Shown in pieces: positions 43,813-53,697 of a stretch of 64,000 nt of DNA. Position numbers and translations under genes: made by a program. Every line of letters begins with the position of its first letter. Position 1 is the first letter of the stretch. The stretch is from NCBI GenBank assembly GCA_934444735.1, contig CAKSDE010000002.1:62001-126000 (forward strand), given 5' to 3'. This DNA is from an uncultured Clostridia bacterium (lineage in GTDB: Bacteria; Bacillota; Clostridia; UBA1381). The notes beneath the pieces were generated by a model that was not told the DNA's origin, made no database searches, and worked only from the letters and a program-made list of their open reading frames with translations.

Positions 43813-45735
43813 ATGCAAAAAAAGAAGTTTTATATCACTACGGCGATTGCCTATACATCGGCAAAGCCGCATATAGGAAACACCTATGAGATTATTCTGA
43901 CAGACGCGATTGCGCGTTTCCGCAGATACATAGGTGATGATGTGTTCTTTCTGACCGGTACCGACGAACACGGACAGAAGATACAGGAAAAGGCTGAGGC
44001 GGCGGGTATATCGCCGAAAGAGTATGTGGATAATATCGCAGGACAGATCAAGGATATTGCCGATATGCTGAATGTAAGCTATGATAAATTTATAAGAACA
44101 ACCGATGATTATCATGTTGCGGCGGTTCAGAAGATATTTAAAAAGCTTTACGATCAGGGCGATATATATAAATCGGAATATGAGGGCTGGTACTGTACAC
44201 CGTGCGAATCCTTCTGGACCGAAACGCAGCTAAAGGACGGTAAATGCCCCGATTGCGGCAGAGAGGTTCACAAGACAAAGGAAGAAGCATATTTCTTTAA
44301 AATGAGCAAATATCAGGACAGGCTCATGAAATATATAGACGAAAACCCGGACTTCATACAGCCCGAGTCGAGAAAAAAAGAAATGGTAAATAACTTCTTA
44401 AAACCGGGACTTCAGGATTTGTGCGTTTCAAGAACGAGCTTTTCGTGGGGAATCCCCGTTGATTTTGATCCGAAACACGTAATATATGTATGGATTGATG
44501 CTTTGTCAAATTATATAACGGCATTGGGATATGCGCCCGATAATAAAGGCGAGCTTTATCAGAAGTACTGGCCGGCAGATGTGCATATTATAGGAAAGGA
44601 TATTTTGAGATTCCACACTATCTATTGGCCGATTATGCTTATGGCTCTCGGCGAGCCGCTGCCGAAACAGGTATTCGGTCATCCCTGGATGCTTGTCGGG
44701 GAAGAGAAGATGTCGAAGTCGCGAGGAAATGTGATTTATGCGGAGGATTTGGTGCGTCACTTCGGTGTGGACGCGGTAAGATACTATTCGCTGCATGAGA
44801 TGCCTTTTGCTCAGGACGGTACGATAACGTATGATGTATTTATCAGCAGATACAATTCGGATTTGGCGAATACTTTGGGAAATCTTGTAAATCGTACCGT
44901 TGCAATGACGAATAAGTATTTCGGCGGAATTGTTTCAAAGGACGGCAAAGCGGATGATTTGGACAATGACTTGATTGCGGTAATAAAAGGCGCGAAAGAG
45001 AATGTTATAAATAAGATGGAAACGTGGCATATTGCCGACAGCATGGACGAAATCTGGAAAATAGTTGACCGCGCAAATAAATATATAGATGAAACGATGC
45101 CGTGGGCATTGGCGAAAAATGAAGAGGACAAGCCGAGATTGGCAAGAGTTTTATATAACCTTTTGGAGAGTATAAGAGTTATTGCGTCACTTCTTTCGTC
45201 ATTCATGCCGGAAACCGCAGAGAAGATAAAAGTGCAGATCGGAGCAGAGGATATAAGCTTTGAGAGCATAGCCGAATTCGGCGGACTTGCCGACGGCACA
45301 AAGGTTGGGGAGGCAACACCGCTTTTTGCAAGAATTGATGCGGAGAAAAAGATTGAAGAAATCGAGGCGGAATTTGCAAAGGAAGATAAAATAGAGATTG
45401 CGCCGTATAAGGACTATATTGAATTTGAAGATTTTGAAAAGCTTGACATTCGTGTCGGAAAGGTTATTGAGTGTGAAAAGGTTAAAAAGTCTGAAAAGCT
45501 TTTGAGATTCACACTTCAGGTCGGCTCGGATACAAGACAAATCCTCTCGGGTATCGCAAAGTACCATACACCGGAGGAGCTGATCGGCAAAAATGTATTG
45601 TTTGTCGCAAACTTAAAGCCGAGAAAGATGATGGGACTTGAATCCTGCGGTATGATTCTCTCGGCGGAATTTCATGATCATCTGTGTGTTGCGACCGTGC
45701 CGGAGAATATCGAGAGCGGTTCGGAACTGGTATAA
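43813..45735 (+). CDS. metG: Methionyl-tRNA synthetase with C-terminal tRNA-binding domain
   Basis: The 640-residue class I enzyme charges tRNA-Met. It shows the HIGH variant in AKPHIGNTYE (about 17), a zinc cluster with CTPCESF and CPDCGREV (about 128-160), KMSKSRGN (about 297) and the long helical anticodon-binding part. The last ~100 residues, after YIEFEDFEKLDIRVGKV, form the Trbp111/EMAP-type OB domain that dimerises the enzyme and helps tRNA binding. I chose the ATG at 43813, 12 bp after GGAAAGGA; the ATG at 43801 touches that site. Confidence 0.96.
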   Translation: MQKKKFYITTAIAYTSAKPHIGNTYEIILTDAIARFRRYIGDDVFFLTGTDEHGQKIQEKAEAAGISPKEYVDNIAGQIKDIADMLNVSYDKFIRTTDDYHVAAVQKIFKKLYDQGDIYKSEYEGWYCTPCESFWTETQLKDGKCPDCGREVHKTKEEAYFFKMSKYQDRLMKYIDENPDFIQPESRKKEMVNNFLKPGLQDLCVSRTSFSWGIPVDFDPKHVIYVWIDALSNYITALGYAPDNKGELYQKYWPADVHIIGKDILRFHTIYWPIMLMALGEPLPKQVFGHPWMLVGEEKMSKSRGNVIYAEDLVRHFGVDAVRYYSLHEMPFAQDGTITYDVFISRYNSDLANTLGNLVNRTVAMTNKYFGGIVSKDGKADDLDNDLIAVIKGAKENVINKMETWHIADSMDEIWKIVDRANKYIDETMPWALAKNEEDKPRLARVLYNLLESIRVIASLLSSFMPETAEKIKVQIGAEDISFESIAEFGGLADGTKVGEATPLFARIDAEKKIEEIEAEFAKEDKIEIAPYKDYIEFEDFEKLDIRVGKVIECEKVKKSEKLLRFTLQVGSDTRQILSGIAKYHTPEELIGKNVLFVANLKPRKMMGLESCGMILSAEFHDHLCVATVPENIESGSELV

Positions 45736-45771
45736 ATCAAAGTAATAAATTGAAAGGATTGAAAAAATAAA

Positions 45772-47478
45772 ATGAGAATGTCTAATTTGCTGGTACCTAC
45801 ATTAAGAGAGGTGCCCTCCGATGCGGAAATCACAAGCCATAAGCTGATGCTGCGTGCCGGCTATATAAGAAAGCTTGCAGCGGGAATATATTCATATCTG
45901 CCGCTTGGATTGAGAACCTTAAAGAAAATCGAAAACATAGTAAGAGAGGAAATGGACAATGCCGGAGCGCAGGAGCTTTTGATGTCCGCACTTTTGCCGG
46001 CGGAGGCTTATCAGGCATCGGGAAGATGGGAAGTTTTCGGGCCGAATATGTTTAAGTTAAAGGACAGAAATGACCGTGATTTCTGCTTAGGCCCTACGCA
46101 CGAGGAGCTTTTTACACAGACCGTTATAAATGAGGTGCGCTCATACAAAGAATACCCGATGACTCTTTATCAGATTCAGAACAAGTACCGTGATGAGGCG
46201 CGTCCGAGATTCGGAGTTATGAGAAGCCGTGAGTTTGTAATGAAAGACGCATACAGCTTTGATAAGGACTGGGAAGGACTGGACGTATCGTACAAGAAGA
46301 TGTATGATGCGTATTGCAGAATATTTACCAGACTCGGACTGGACTTTACGATTGTTGACGCAGACTCGGGTGCGATGGGCGGCAGCGGGTCGCAGGAGTT
46401 TATGGTGAAATCGCCGGTCGGCGAGGACGGAATCGCATACTGCGATTGCTGCGGATATGCCGCAAACTATGAAAAAGCGGAATGTGTTCCCGAAGAAAAG
46501 GAATTTGACGAGGGCGATTTCGATATGGAAAAGGTACTGACACCCGATGTTCACACAATAAATGATTTGGTTGAATTTTTCGGCACCAAGCCGTATGCTT
46601 TTGCAAAGACCATCATTTATAAGGCGGACGATAAGTATATTGCCGCAATGGTACGAGGCGACAGGGAAATCAACGAAGTTAAGCTTAAAAATCTTGTTGG
46701 TTGCGTTGATGATTTGGAGCTTGCAGAGCCGTTTATGGTAAGGGAAATCACACACGCAGAAGTGGGATTTGCAGGCCCTGTCGGATTGGATATTGACGTA
46801 TATGTCGATAAAGAGGTTGCAATGATGAAGAACTTTATCATCGGCGCGAACGAAACCGGCTATCACTATAAAAACTGTAATATCAATAAGGATTTTACAC
46901 CGACCGTTGTTGCGGATATCCGTGTTATCGAAACGGGAGATAAATGCCCGAAGTGCGGAAAACCCGTAAAGACAGCGCAGGGAATAGAGGTCGGACATAT
47001 CTTTAAGCTCGGAACAAAATATTCCGATGCTTTGGGACTTACATATACAGATGAAACGGGTGAACCGAAAACGGTTATCATGGGCTGTTACGGTATCGGC
47101 GTTACAAGATGTATTGCCGCCGCTGTTGAGCAGGGGCATGATGATAACGGTATCGTTCTTCCGCCGGCAATTGCGCCTTTTCATGCTATTGTTATTCCGG
47201 TAAACGACAAAAACGAAGAGCAAATGCAGCTGGCGGAAAAGATCTATGAGGAATTGAAGAAAAAAGGCATTGAGACTCTTTTGGACGACAGAAGTGAGCG
47301 TGTCGGTGTTAAATTCAAGGATGCGGATTTGGTCGGAATACCTTTGAAGATCGTTGTAGGTAAAAAATGCGGCGAGGGTATCGTAGAATACAAAAAGAGA
47401 ACGGATGACTCTGCGGTTGATATGGAGGTTTCGGCTGCGATTGACGCTGCGTGCGAATATATAAAGGCAAATCTGTAA
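45772..47478 (+). CDS. proS: Prolyl-tRNA synthetase, bacterial type
   Basis: The 568-residue class II enzyme opens MRMSNLLVPTLREVPSDAEITSHKLMLRAGYIRKLAAGIYSYLPLG and continues with FCLGPTHEELFT (motif 2 region) and RDEARPRFGVMRSREFVMKDAYSFD. The INS cis-editing domain is present at about 225-400 (with NDLVEFFGTKPYAFAKTIIY). Motif 3 (GCYGIGVTRCIAAAVEQ) is followed by the C-terminal anticodon-binding domain. It follows metG by 36 bp. The editing domain removes misactivated alanine. Confidence 0.96.
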   Translation: MRMSNLLVPTLREVPSDAEITSHKLMLRAGYIRKLAAGIYSYLPLGLRTLKKIENIVREEMDNAGAQELLMSALLPAEAYQASGRWEVFGPNMFKLKDRNDRDFCLGPTHEELFTQTVINEVRSYKEYPMTLYQIQNKYRDEARPRFGVMRSREFVMKDAYSFDKDWEGLDVSYKKMYDAYCRIFTRLGLDFTIVDADSGAMGGSGSQEFMVKSPVGEDGIAYCDCCGYAANYEKAECVPEEKEFDEGDFDMEKVLTPDVHTINDLVEFFGTKPYAFAKTIIYKADDKYIAAMVRGDREINEVKLKNLVGCVDDLELAEPFMVREITHAEVGFAGPVGLDIDVYVDKEVAMMKNFIIGANETGYHYKNCNINKDFTPTVVADIRVIETGDKCPKCGKPVKTAQGIEVGHIFKLGTKYSDALGLTYTDETGEPKTVIMGCYGIGVTRCIAAAVEQGHDDNGIVLPPAIAPFHAIVIPVNDKNEEQMQLAEKIYEELKKKGIETLLDDRSERVGVKFKDADLVGIPLKIVVGKKCGEGIVEYKKRTDDSAVDMEVSAAIDAACEYIKANL

Positions 47479-47515
47479 ATAATAGTAACATTAAAATTTA
47501 AGGCTGGAGATATTA

Positions 47516-48766
47516 GTGAATAATATAAGAACTTTATCGAACGGAATAAGAGTCGTATCGGAATATATTCCGTATTTGAAATCGGTATCGATAGGAGTAT
47601 GGGTGAGAAACGGCTCGGTGAACGAAAAAAAGGAAGAGAACGGAATTTCTCACTTTATAGAACATATGCTTTTTAAAGGTACGGCTAAGCGCAGCGCACG
47701 TGACATAACGCTTGAAATGGACAGTGTCGGCGGCAGGATAAATGCCTTTACCGCAGCGGAGTATACCTGTTTTTACACAAAAACGCTTGACGCTCATGCG
47801 CCGCTTGCGATTGATATATTAAGCGATATGCTCTACGATTCCAAGCTGGACAAAAAGGATATGGATCTTGAGAGAAATGTCATTTTTGAGGAGATTGATA
47901 TGTGTGCCGATGAGCCGGAGGAGGTCGTGCATGATCTTATTATGCGTGCGGCATACGGCGATACGGCACTCGGTCGGACAATTCTCGGTACAAAGGAGAG
48001 TCTTGCGGATATTGACAGCGGTATGATGAGAAAATATCTGCAATCTCACTACACGACCGAGAATACGGTGATTGCGATATCGGGGCATTTTGATGACTCC
48101 ATATTTGAGCTTTTGGAGGAATATTTCGGAAAGCGTGATATTTCACAGGATAAAGTAGAAGCATTTTCTGCGGACTACCGAAGCGGTAAAATCATAAAGA
48201 GCAAGGATTGTGAGCAGGTTCAGCTTGTTGCGGGATTCCGAGGGATTGATATTACCGATGAGCGGATATATTCGCTTTTGGTGTTTAACAATATATTCGG
48301 TGAGGGTATGTCGTCAAGACTGTTTCAGAATATCCGCGAGAGCGAGGGACTGGTTTATTCGATATATGCATATCATTCGATGTACCGCGATACGGGAATG
48401 TTTAATATTGCAGCGGGAATGAATCCGAAAAACTTTGACAGGGTGACGGAGCTTATCGGAAAAGAAATTAAAAAAGCACAAACAGAAAAGCTCACAGAAG
48501 ATGAAGTTGCGCGTGCAAAAGAACAGTTAAAGGGTAACTATATCTTAAGCTACGAAAATACCGGCTCTCGTATGCAGAGCGCCGGAAGATCGCTTTTGAT
48601 GGATAAGCCGATATATTCGCCCGAAGAGGTTTTAAATAAGATTGACGCGGTGGATTGTGCAAGCGTGGGAGAGATTGTCGAAGAAATTTTAAGAAAAGAT
48701 ATGCTCTCTATTGCTGTTGTCGGCGCAGTTTCGGAGGATAAAGAGATAAATATTGACTGTAAGTAA
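47516..48766 (+). CDS. M16 family zinc peptidase (processing-peptidase-like)
   Basis: The 416-residue protein starts with GTG at 47516. The inverted zinc motif HFIEHMLFKG (HxxEH at about 45-49) and the later glutamate of LERNVIFEEIDM (about 121-132) are complete, so it is the active half of the M16 family. Other marks are GGRINAFTAAEYTCFYTKTL and GEGMSSRLFQNIRESEGLVYSIYAY. Bacterial single-chain members act as homodimers and cleave peptides up to a few tens of residues. It is the last gene before the rimP promoter. The ribosome site (CTGGAGA) is moderate. Confidence 0.9.
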   Translation: MNNIRTLSNGIRVVSEYIPYLKSVSIGVWVRNGSVNEKKEENGISHFIEHMLFKGTAKRSARDITLEMDSVGGRINAFTAAEYTCFYTKTLDAHAPLAIDILSDMLYDSKLDKKDMDLERNVIFEEIDMCADEPEEVVHDLIMRAAYGDTALGRTILGTKESLADIDSGMMRKYLQSHYTTENTVIAISGHFDDSIFELLEEYFGKRDISQDKVEAFSADYRSGKIIKSKDCEQVQLVAGFRGIDITDERIYSLLVFNNIFGEGMSSRLFQNIRESEGLVYSIYAYHSMYRDTGMFNIAAGMNPKNFDRVTELIGKEIKKAQTEKLTEDEVARAKEQLKGNYILSYENTGSRMQSAGRSLLMDKPIYSPEEVLNKIDAVDCASVGEIVEEILRKDMLSIAVVGAVSEDKEINIDCK

Positions 48767-48786
48767 GAAAAAAATTGTAAAAATGC

Positions 48787-48815
48787 TTGCAATATGGAAA
48801 AAAGTGTGATATAAT
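48787..48815 (+). promoter_or_regulatory. SigA-type promoter of the rimP-infB operon
   Basis: TTGCAA (48787-48792) and a perfect TATAAT (48810-48815) are separated by 17 bp. The transcript would start near 48822 and include the leader hairpin. Confidence 0.87.
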
Positions 48816-48838
48816 ATAAAAAGAGGATAATGAGTTCG

Positions 48839-48869
48839 GAAAGAGTGGGTTGACAAAACCCACTCTTTC
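48839..48869 (+). ncRNA. rimP leader hairpin
   Basis: GAAAGAGTGGGTT (48839-48851) pairs with AACCCACTCTTTC (48857-48869), a 13-bp stem with a 5-nt loop. A GAGTGGG/CCCACTC hairpin in front of rimP is common in Firmicutes and is described as the rimP leader family, thought to be an attenuator. No long T-run follows directly. Confidence 0.7.
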
Positions 48870-48894
48870 ATGTTGTAAAGGGGGTTTTTAAAAA

Positions 48895-49350
48895 ATGTCC
48901 AAAACAGAAGATACCGTTTTGATGCTGGCTGATGAGCTGGCGGAAAAATTGAGCTATTCGGTTGTCGATGTTGAGTACAAAAAAGAGGGCGGCGAGAGGA
49001 TTTTGAGAATTTATATTGATAAAGACGGCGGTGTGGATTTGGAGGATTGCGAAAAGTTCAGCCGTGCGTTTGACGAGATAATAGACGCAGCCGATCCTAT
49101 TGAGGAGGCGTACAGCATGGAGGTTTCCTCACCGGGGCTGGACAGACAGCTGAAAAAAGAAAGAGAATTTTTACATTATCTGGGAAGAAAAGTGGAGGTT
49201 AAGCTTTATAAGCCATTGGAAGGCAAAAAGGAGTTTGACGGAATACTCAAAAAATACGAAAACAAGCTTTGTTATATAGAAACGGAAGGCGAGCTTTTGG
49301 AGGTTAATCCGAAGGACGCGGCATTTATAAGATTGTATTTTGAATTTTAA
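48895..49350 (+). CDS. rimP: Ribosome maturation factor RimP
   Basis: The 151-residue protein starts after AAAGGGGG. Typical marks are YSVVDVEYKKEGGERILRIYIDKDGGV (N-terminal domain), DLEDCEKFSRAFDEIID, the YSMEVSSPGLDRQL motif (about 75-88) and a C-terminal SH3-like part ending in strands. RimP helps assemble the 30S subunit. It is the first gene of the classical rimP-nusA-ylxR-ylxQ-infB cluster, with nusA 18 bp downstream. Confidence 0.95.
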   Translation: MSKTEDTVLMLADELAEKLSYSVVDVEYKKEGGERILRIYIDKDGGVDLEDCEKFSRAFDEIIDAADPIEEAYSMEVSSPGLDRQLKKEREFLHYLGRKVEVKLYKPLEGKKEFDGILKKYENKLCYIETEGELLEVNPKDAAFIRLYFEF

Positions 49351-49368
49351 GAAAGGAAGATAGGAAAA

Positions 49369-50493
49369 ATGAGTGAAACAAAGAGAAGAAAGGGTAAACA
49401 GGAAGAGGATAAAGCAGGGCAGCTTTTGCAGGCTGTGGAGGATATATGCAAAGAGAAGAATATCGGCAGAGATTTTATCCTCGATGCTTTGGAGGCGGCA
49501 TTGATGGCGGCGTACAAAAGAAATTTTGCGTCGGCGCAAAATGTTAAGGTCAACTTAAACCGCGTTACGGGAGATATTGCGGTATACGCCGAAAAGACGG
49601 TCGTAGAAGAGGTTGATGACGATAATTTCCAGCAGGAAATATCATTGGAGGACGCACACAAAATAAGCGGTATCTATAATGTCGGCGATATTGTTGATAT
49701 TGAGGTAACACCCAAAAATTTCGGGCGTGTTGCGGCATTGACGGCAAAGCAGGTTGTAACGCAGAAGATAAGAGAGGCAGAGCGTGAGAATATTTACGAA
49801 AGCTCGTCGAAGATATTAAACAGCATCGCACCGGGAAGAGTTAAGCACATAGATGATGACGGACGTGTTCTGGTTGATATTACGGTGAACGGCGATAACG
49901 GCATTGAGGTTGTTGAGGCGCTGATGCCTTTAAAGGAAATCCCGAAAACCGAACAGCCGCCTAAAGAGCACTATGGTCCGCAGCAGAGAATTACCTGCTA
50001 TGTGAGCGAGGTAAAAGCGAGCGAGAAGGGTACACAGGTTATAGTTTCAAGAACTCACCCGGGCTTGGTAAGATGTATGTTTGTAAGAGATGTTCCCGAA
50101 ATCAGCGAGGGAATTGTTGAGATAAAGAGCATTGCAAGAGAAGCAGGCTCAAGAACGAAGATTGCGGTGGATTCTCCCGACGGAAGTATAGATCCGCAGG
50201 GCGCTTGTATCGGTAAAAACGGTATAAGAATACAGCAGATATGCGACGAATTAAAGGGCGAAAAGATTGATGTTGTGCGCTGGAGCGAAGATCCTGCCGA
50301 ATATATCGCAGCGGCTTTGAGCCCGTCAAAGGTAATATCGGTTGACATAGACGAAGAAACAAAGACCGCGGCAGTAAAGGTTCCCGAATATCAGCTGTCG
50401 CTTGCAATAGGTAAATCAGGACAAAATGTTCGTCTTGCCGCAAGACTGACAGGCTGGAAGATCGATATAACAGCCGTTAATGAGCAGGAGTAA
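49369..50493 (+). CDS. nusA: Transcription termination/antitermination protein NusA
   Basis: The 374-residue product is the short Gram-positive form. The N-terminal RNA-polymerase-binding domain (about 20-125) is followed by the S1 domain (with SIAPGRVKHIDDDGRVLVDI, about 145-210) and two KH domains with DPQGACIGKNGIRIQ (about 280) and LAIGKSGQNVRLAARLTGWKIDI at the C-terminus. The acidic C-terminal repeats of E. coli NusA are absent, as expected. The N-terminal basic segment ETKRRKGKQ is longer than usual but harmless. Confidence 0.95.
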   Translation: MSETKRRKGKQEEDKAGQLLQAVEDICKEKNIGRDFILDALEAALMAAYKRNFASAQNVKVNLNRVTGDIAVYAEKTVVEEVDDDNFQQEISLEDAHKISGIYNVGDIVDIEVTPKNFGRVAALTAKQVVTQKIREAERENIYESSSKILNSIAPGRVKHIDDDGRVLVDITVNGDNGIEVVEALMPLKEIPKTEQPPKEHYGPQQRITCYVSEVKASEKGTQVIVSRTHPGLVRCMFVRDVPEISEGIVEIKSIAREAGSRTKIAVDSPDGSIDPQGACIGKNGIRIQQICDELKGEKIDVVRWSEDPAEYIAAALSPSKVISVDIDEETKTAAVKVPEYQLSLAIGKSGQNVRLAARLTGWKIDITAVNEQE

Positions 50494-50518
50494 AAAAATC
50501 ACAGAAACGGAGATTAAA

Positions 50519-50773
50519 ATGGCGCATATACCTGAGAGAATGTGTATCGTATGCCGTAAAATGTATCCGAAGCATGAGCTTATAAAGTTCGTTTTGGAAG
50601 AAAATGCTGTCATTATAGACGGTAATCAGAAAAAATTCGGCAGAGGCGCATATATATGTAAAAATGAAGAATGTATAAAGAAAGCGAAAAAAAAGCACGC
50701 CTTATCGGCAAAATTCAAAAGGGCTGTTCCCGATGAGATTTACGATGAAATGCGGGGTGTTCTTGATGGATAA
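50519..50773 (+). CDS. rnpM: YlxR/RnpM family RNA-binding protein
   Basis: The 84-residue protein begins MAHIPERMCIVCRKMYPKHELIKFV, the 'P.R.C..C....K..L.R.V' entry of the YlxR family, and ends in a basic helical tail. The fold binds RNA; the B. subtilis and Staphylococcus members modulate RNase P. I chose the ATG at 50519 behind AAACGGAGA, since an in-frame start at 50480 lies within nusA. The end overlaps ylxQ by 8 bp. Confidence 0.9.
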   Translation: MAHIPERMCIVCRKMYPKHELIKFVLEENAVIIDGNQKKFGRGAYICKNEECIKKAKKKHALSAKFKRAVPDEIYDEMRGVLDG

Positions 50774-51083
50774 AGTTCTGACGATGATCGGCATGGCAAA
50801 ACGTGCAGGGAAGATCGTTACGGGCGCTGAAATTTGCGAAACAGCTGTGAGAAAAAGAAAAGCAAAGCTTATCATAATTGCGGGGGATATATCAGAAAAC
50901 GGCAGAAAAGCAATAACTGATACCTGTAAATATTATAAAGTAAAATATATAGAGTACAGTGATAAGGAAAATCTCGGAAAATTTACGGGTTCGGATTCAA
51001 GAAGTGTGATTGCGGTGAATGACAGAGGATTCGCCGAGTCGATCTTGAAAAAGTATGCCGAAATATTTGATAGGAAGGAATGA
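50766..51083 (+). CDS. ylxQ: YlxQ, L7Ae-like RNA-binding protein
   Basis: The 105-residue product starts MDKVLTMIGMAKRAGKIVTGAEICE and contains KLIIIAGDISENGRKAI, both characteristic of the L7Ae/L30e/S12e family, which binds kink-turn RNA. It lies between rnpM and infB as in most Firmicutes. The chosen ATG overlaps the end of rnpM, and a GGGG stretch upstream is the likely ribosome site. Confidence 0.88.
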   Translation: MDKVLTMIGMAKRAGKIVTGAEICETAVRKRKAKLIIIAGDISENGRKAITDTCKYYKVKYIEYSDKENLGKFTGSDSRSVIAVNDRGFAESILKKYAEIFDRKE

Positions 51084-51090
51084 TTTATAT

Positions 51091-53676
51091 ATGGCAACGT
51101 CAAAAAAAGTACAGGAAGTGGCAAAGGAGCTTAATGTCACAAGTAAAGAAATTATAGAGAAATTGGCAGAAGTGGGAATTGAGGTAAAAAGCTATTCTTC
51201 ATCATTGGAAGAAGAACATCTGGGCATAATAATGGATATCTTCTCACAAACCTACGGAATTGATTTCTCCGAGGCACAAAAAGAGATGGCTAAAAAAGCG
51301 GCGGAAAAAGAAAAGGAAGCGCCGGAGGAAAAAGCGCCTGAGAAGAAAGAAGAGCCGAAAGAGACTAAAAAGGCTGAAAAACAGGAGAAACAGGAGAAGA
51401 AGGAAGAAGTCAAAGACGGGACAGCGAAAAAAGAAGAGGTTAAAAAGCCGGAAGTAAAAAAAGAGAAAAAGGCTGAACCCAAAAAAGAAGAAATTAAAAA
51501 GGAAGAGCCTAAAAAGAAGGAAACAAAGCCGAAAGAAGAGGTTAAAAAATCCGAACCTCAAAAGGAAAAGGTTCAAAAACCTAAAAAAGAGGAACCCAAA
51601 AAGGCAGAACCAAAGCCTGAGCAAAAGAAAAAGCCTGCACCTGCACCCGAACCCAAAAAGAAAAAGAAGGAGCAGAAACCGGTTAAGGTGGAAGAGCCTA
51701 AGGCGGAGGATTTTGTTGTTAAAGAAGATAAATCGGTGCGCTATGTAGATACCAGAACATCAACCGTTGAGATAGAAACAATCGAAACGAGAGAACGTCT
51801 GGAAAATATGGTTACCGACAGAATGCGCGATATGCGCGGTGGCAGAAACAGCAAGAAGAAAAAGCGCGAAGAATCAAAGATGATTCAAAAAGAGCAGCCC
51901 AAAAAGCCCGAGCCGAAAAAAGAAGTGCCGAAGGTTATCGAGATACCCGAAACAATCACAGTCGGAGATTTTGCAAAGGCGATGGGCAAAACTGCCGCAG
52001 AGGTGGTTAAAAAGCTCATGATGCTCGGCGTTATGGCAACTGTTACGCAAAATATCGACTTTGATACCGCAACGCTTATAGCCGATGAATTCGGAATTGA
52101 GTTAAAGCAAGAGGTTGTTGTCACAAAAGAGGATATGCTCTTTGCCGAAGAAGAGGATAAACCCGAAGATTTGAAACCGCGTCCGCCTGTCGTTGTTGTT
52201 ATGGGACACGTTGACCACGGTAAAACATCACTTCTGGACGCAATCCGTCACACATCGGTAATATCAACCGAGGCAGGCGGAATTACGCAGCATATCGGTG
52301 CGTACGGCGTGCGCCTGAATGACCGTGACATTACATTTTTGGATACTCCGGGACATGAAGCGTTTACGACAATGCGTGCAAGAGGTGCGCAGGTAACGGA
52401 TATTGCAATATTGGTTGTTGCGGCGGATGACGGTATCATGCCGCAGACTATTGAGGCGATAAACCATGCAAAAGCAGCCGGTGTATCGATTGTTGTTGCC
52501 ATAAATAAGATCGATAAAGAGGGCGCAAATGTTGACAGAGTAAAGCAGATGCTGGTTGAGCATGATCTCGTACCCGAAGAATGGGGCGGAGATACGGTTT
52601 GCGTTGAGGTTTCCGCTAAAAAGCATATAAATATAGACGGACTTTTGGAAATGGTGCTTTTGATTGCCGATATGCTTGAGCTTAAAGCAAATCCGAATAA
52701 GCCGGCAAAGGGTACTGTAATTGAGGCGCAGATAGATAAGGGAAGAGGCCCTGTTGCAACCGTATTGGTTCAGGAGGGAACGTTAAAAGTCGGAGATATT
52801 GTTATTGCGGGAACGGCTGTCGGACACGTGCGTGCCATGATAAATGATAAGGGCAGACGTGTAAAGACGGCAGGACCGTCAACTCCGGTTGAAATTTTGG
52901 GACTTTCCGAGGCACCGTCCGGCGGCGACCATTTCAGAGTAGTAACAGATGAAAAGCTCGCAAGAGATGTTGCCGAGGCAAGAAAGCAGGAACAGAAAGA
53001 AACACGCTTTAACTCGACTGTTAAGGTTTCACTGGATAATCTGTTCTCACAGATTGACGAAGGCAACATGAAAGAGTTAAATGTCATTATAAAAGCGGAC
53101 GTGCAAGGCTCTGTTGAGGCGGTTAAGCAGTCTTTGGAGAAGTTATCCAATGACGAAGTAAGAGTGCGCGCTATTCACGGCGGCGTCGGTGCTGTAAACG
53201 AATCCGATGTAATGCTTGCGAATGCGTCAAACGCTATCATAGTAGGCTTTAACGTACGTCCCGACGCCGGTGCGGCAGCGGCTGCCGAGCGCCAGGAGGT
53301 CGATATCAGACTCTACAGAGTAATCTATCAGGCGATAGAGGAAATCGAGGCGGCGATGAAAGGTATGCTCGATCCTGAATTTAAAGAGGTTGTTATCGGT
53401 CATGCCGAAGTCAGACAGACATTCAAGGTTTCGGGTGTCGGAACTATCGCCGGTGCTTATGTAACAGACGGTAAGATTGCAAGAAATGCGGAGATCCGTT
53501 TGGTACGTGACGGTATCGTTGTGCACGAGGGTAAGATTGACAGTCTGAAGAGATTCAAAGACGATGCGAAAGAGGTTTCGGACGGATTTGAATGCGGTAT
53601 CGGCATAGAGAAGTTCAATGACGTAAAAGAGGGCGACGTTATCGAGTGCTTTATAATGGAAGAAATAAAGAGATAA
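51091..53676 (+). CDS. infB: Translation initiation factor IF-2
   Basis: The 861-residue GTPase brings initiator tRNA to the 30S subunit. It has an N-terminal IF2_N domain (about 1-55), a long low-complexity linker rich in Lys, Glu and Pro (about 70-215), a second IF2_N domain (ITVGDFAKAMGKTAAEVVKKLM, about 290-340), the G domain with GHVDHGKT (about 371), DTPGHEAF and NKID, and C-terminal domains II-IV. The start at 51091 follows AGGAAGGAA. A strong terminator follows the gene, so rbfA is separated from it. Confidence 0.97.
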   Translation: MATSKKVQEVAKELNVTSKEIIEKLAEVGIEVKSYSSSLEEEHLGIIMDIFSQTYGIDFSEAQKEMAKKAAEKEKEAPEEKAPEKKEEPKETKKAEKQEKQEKKEEVKDGTAKKEEVKKPEVKKEKKAEPKKEEIKKEEPKKKETKPKEEVKKSEPQKEKVQKPKKEEPKKAEPKPEQKKKPAPAPEPKKKKKEQKPVKVEEPKAEDFVVKEDKSVRYVDTRTSTVEIETIETRERLENMVTDRMRDMRGGRNSKKKKREESKMIQKEQPKKPEPKKEVPKVIEIPETITVGDFAKAMGKTAAEVVKKLMMLGVMATVTQNIDFDTATLIADEFGIELKQEVVVTKEDMLFAEEEDKPEDLKPRPPVVVVMGHVDHGKTSLLDAIRHTSVISTEAGGITQHIGAYGVRLNDRDITFLDTPGHEAFTTMRARGAQVTDIAILVVAADDGIMPQTIEAINHAKAAGVSIVVAINKIDKEGANVDRVKQMLVEHDLVPEEWGGDTVCVEVSAKKHINIDGLLEMVLLIADMLELKANPNKPAKGTVIEAQIDKGRGPVATVLVQEGTLKVGDIVIAGTAVGHVRAMINDKGRRVKTAGPSTPVEILGLSEAPSGGDHFRVVTDEKLARDVAEARKQEQKETRFNSTVKVSLDNLFSQIDEGNMKELNVIIKADVQGSVEAVKQSLEKLSNDEVRVRAIHGGVGAVNESDVMLANASNAIIVGFNVRPDAGAAAAAERQEVDIRLYRVIYQAIEEIEAAMKGMLDPEFKEVVIGHAEVRQTFKVSGVGTIAGAYVTDGKIARNAEIRLVRDGIVVHEGKIDSLKRFKDDAKEVSDGFECGIGIEKFNDVKEGDVIECFIMEEIKR

Positions 53677-53697
53677 AGTAAGGGTAAAAAGTAAACC

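Noticed and set aside
46141..47223. 360-residue open frame on the minus strand
   Set aside because: It lies wholly inside proS, has a composition rich in Cys, Phe, Ile, Arg and His typical of antisense frames, has no ribosome site, and matches no family.
51244..51624. Phe/Leu-rich minus-strand frame looking like a membrane protein
   Set aside because: It is the antisense of the Lys/Glu-rich linker of infB, where AAA and GAA codons give TTT and TTC. It has no start site.
51300..51700. Tandem repeat in the Lys/Glu/Pro-rich stretch
   Set aside because: The repetition is a low-complexity linker normal for IF-2 and is not an independent DNA repeat.
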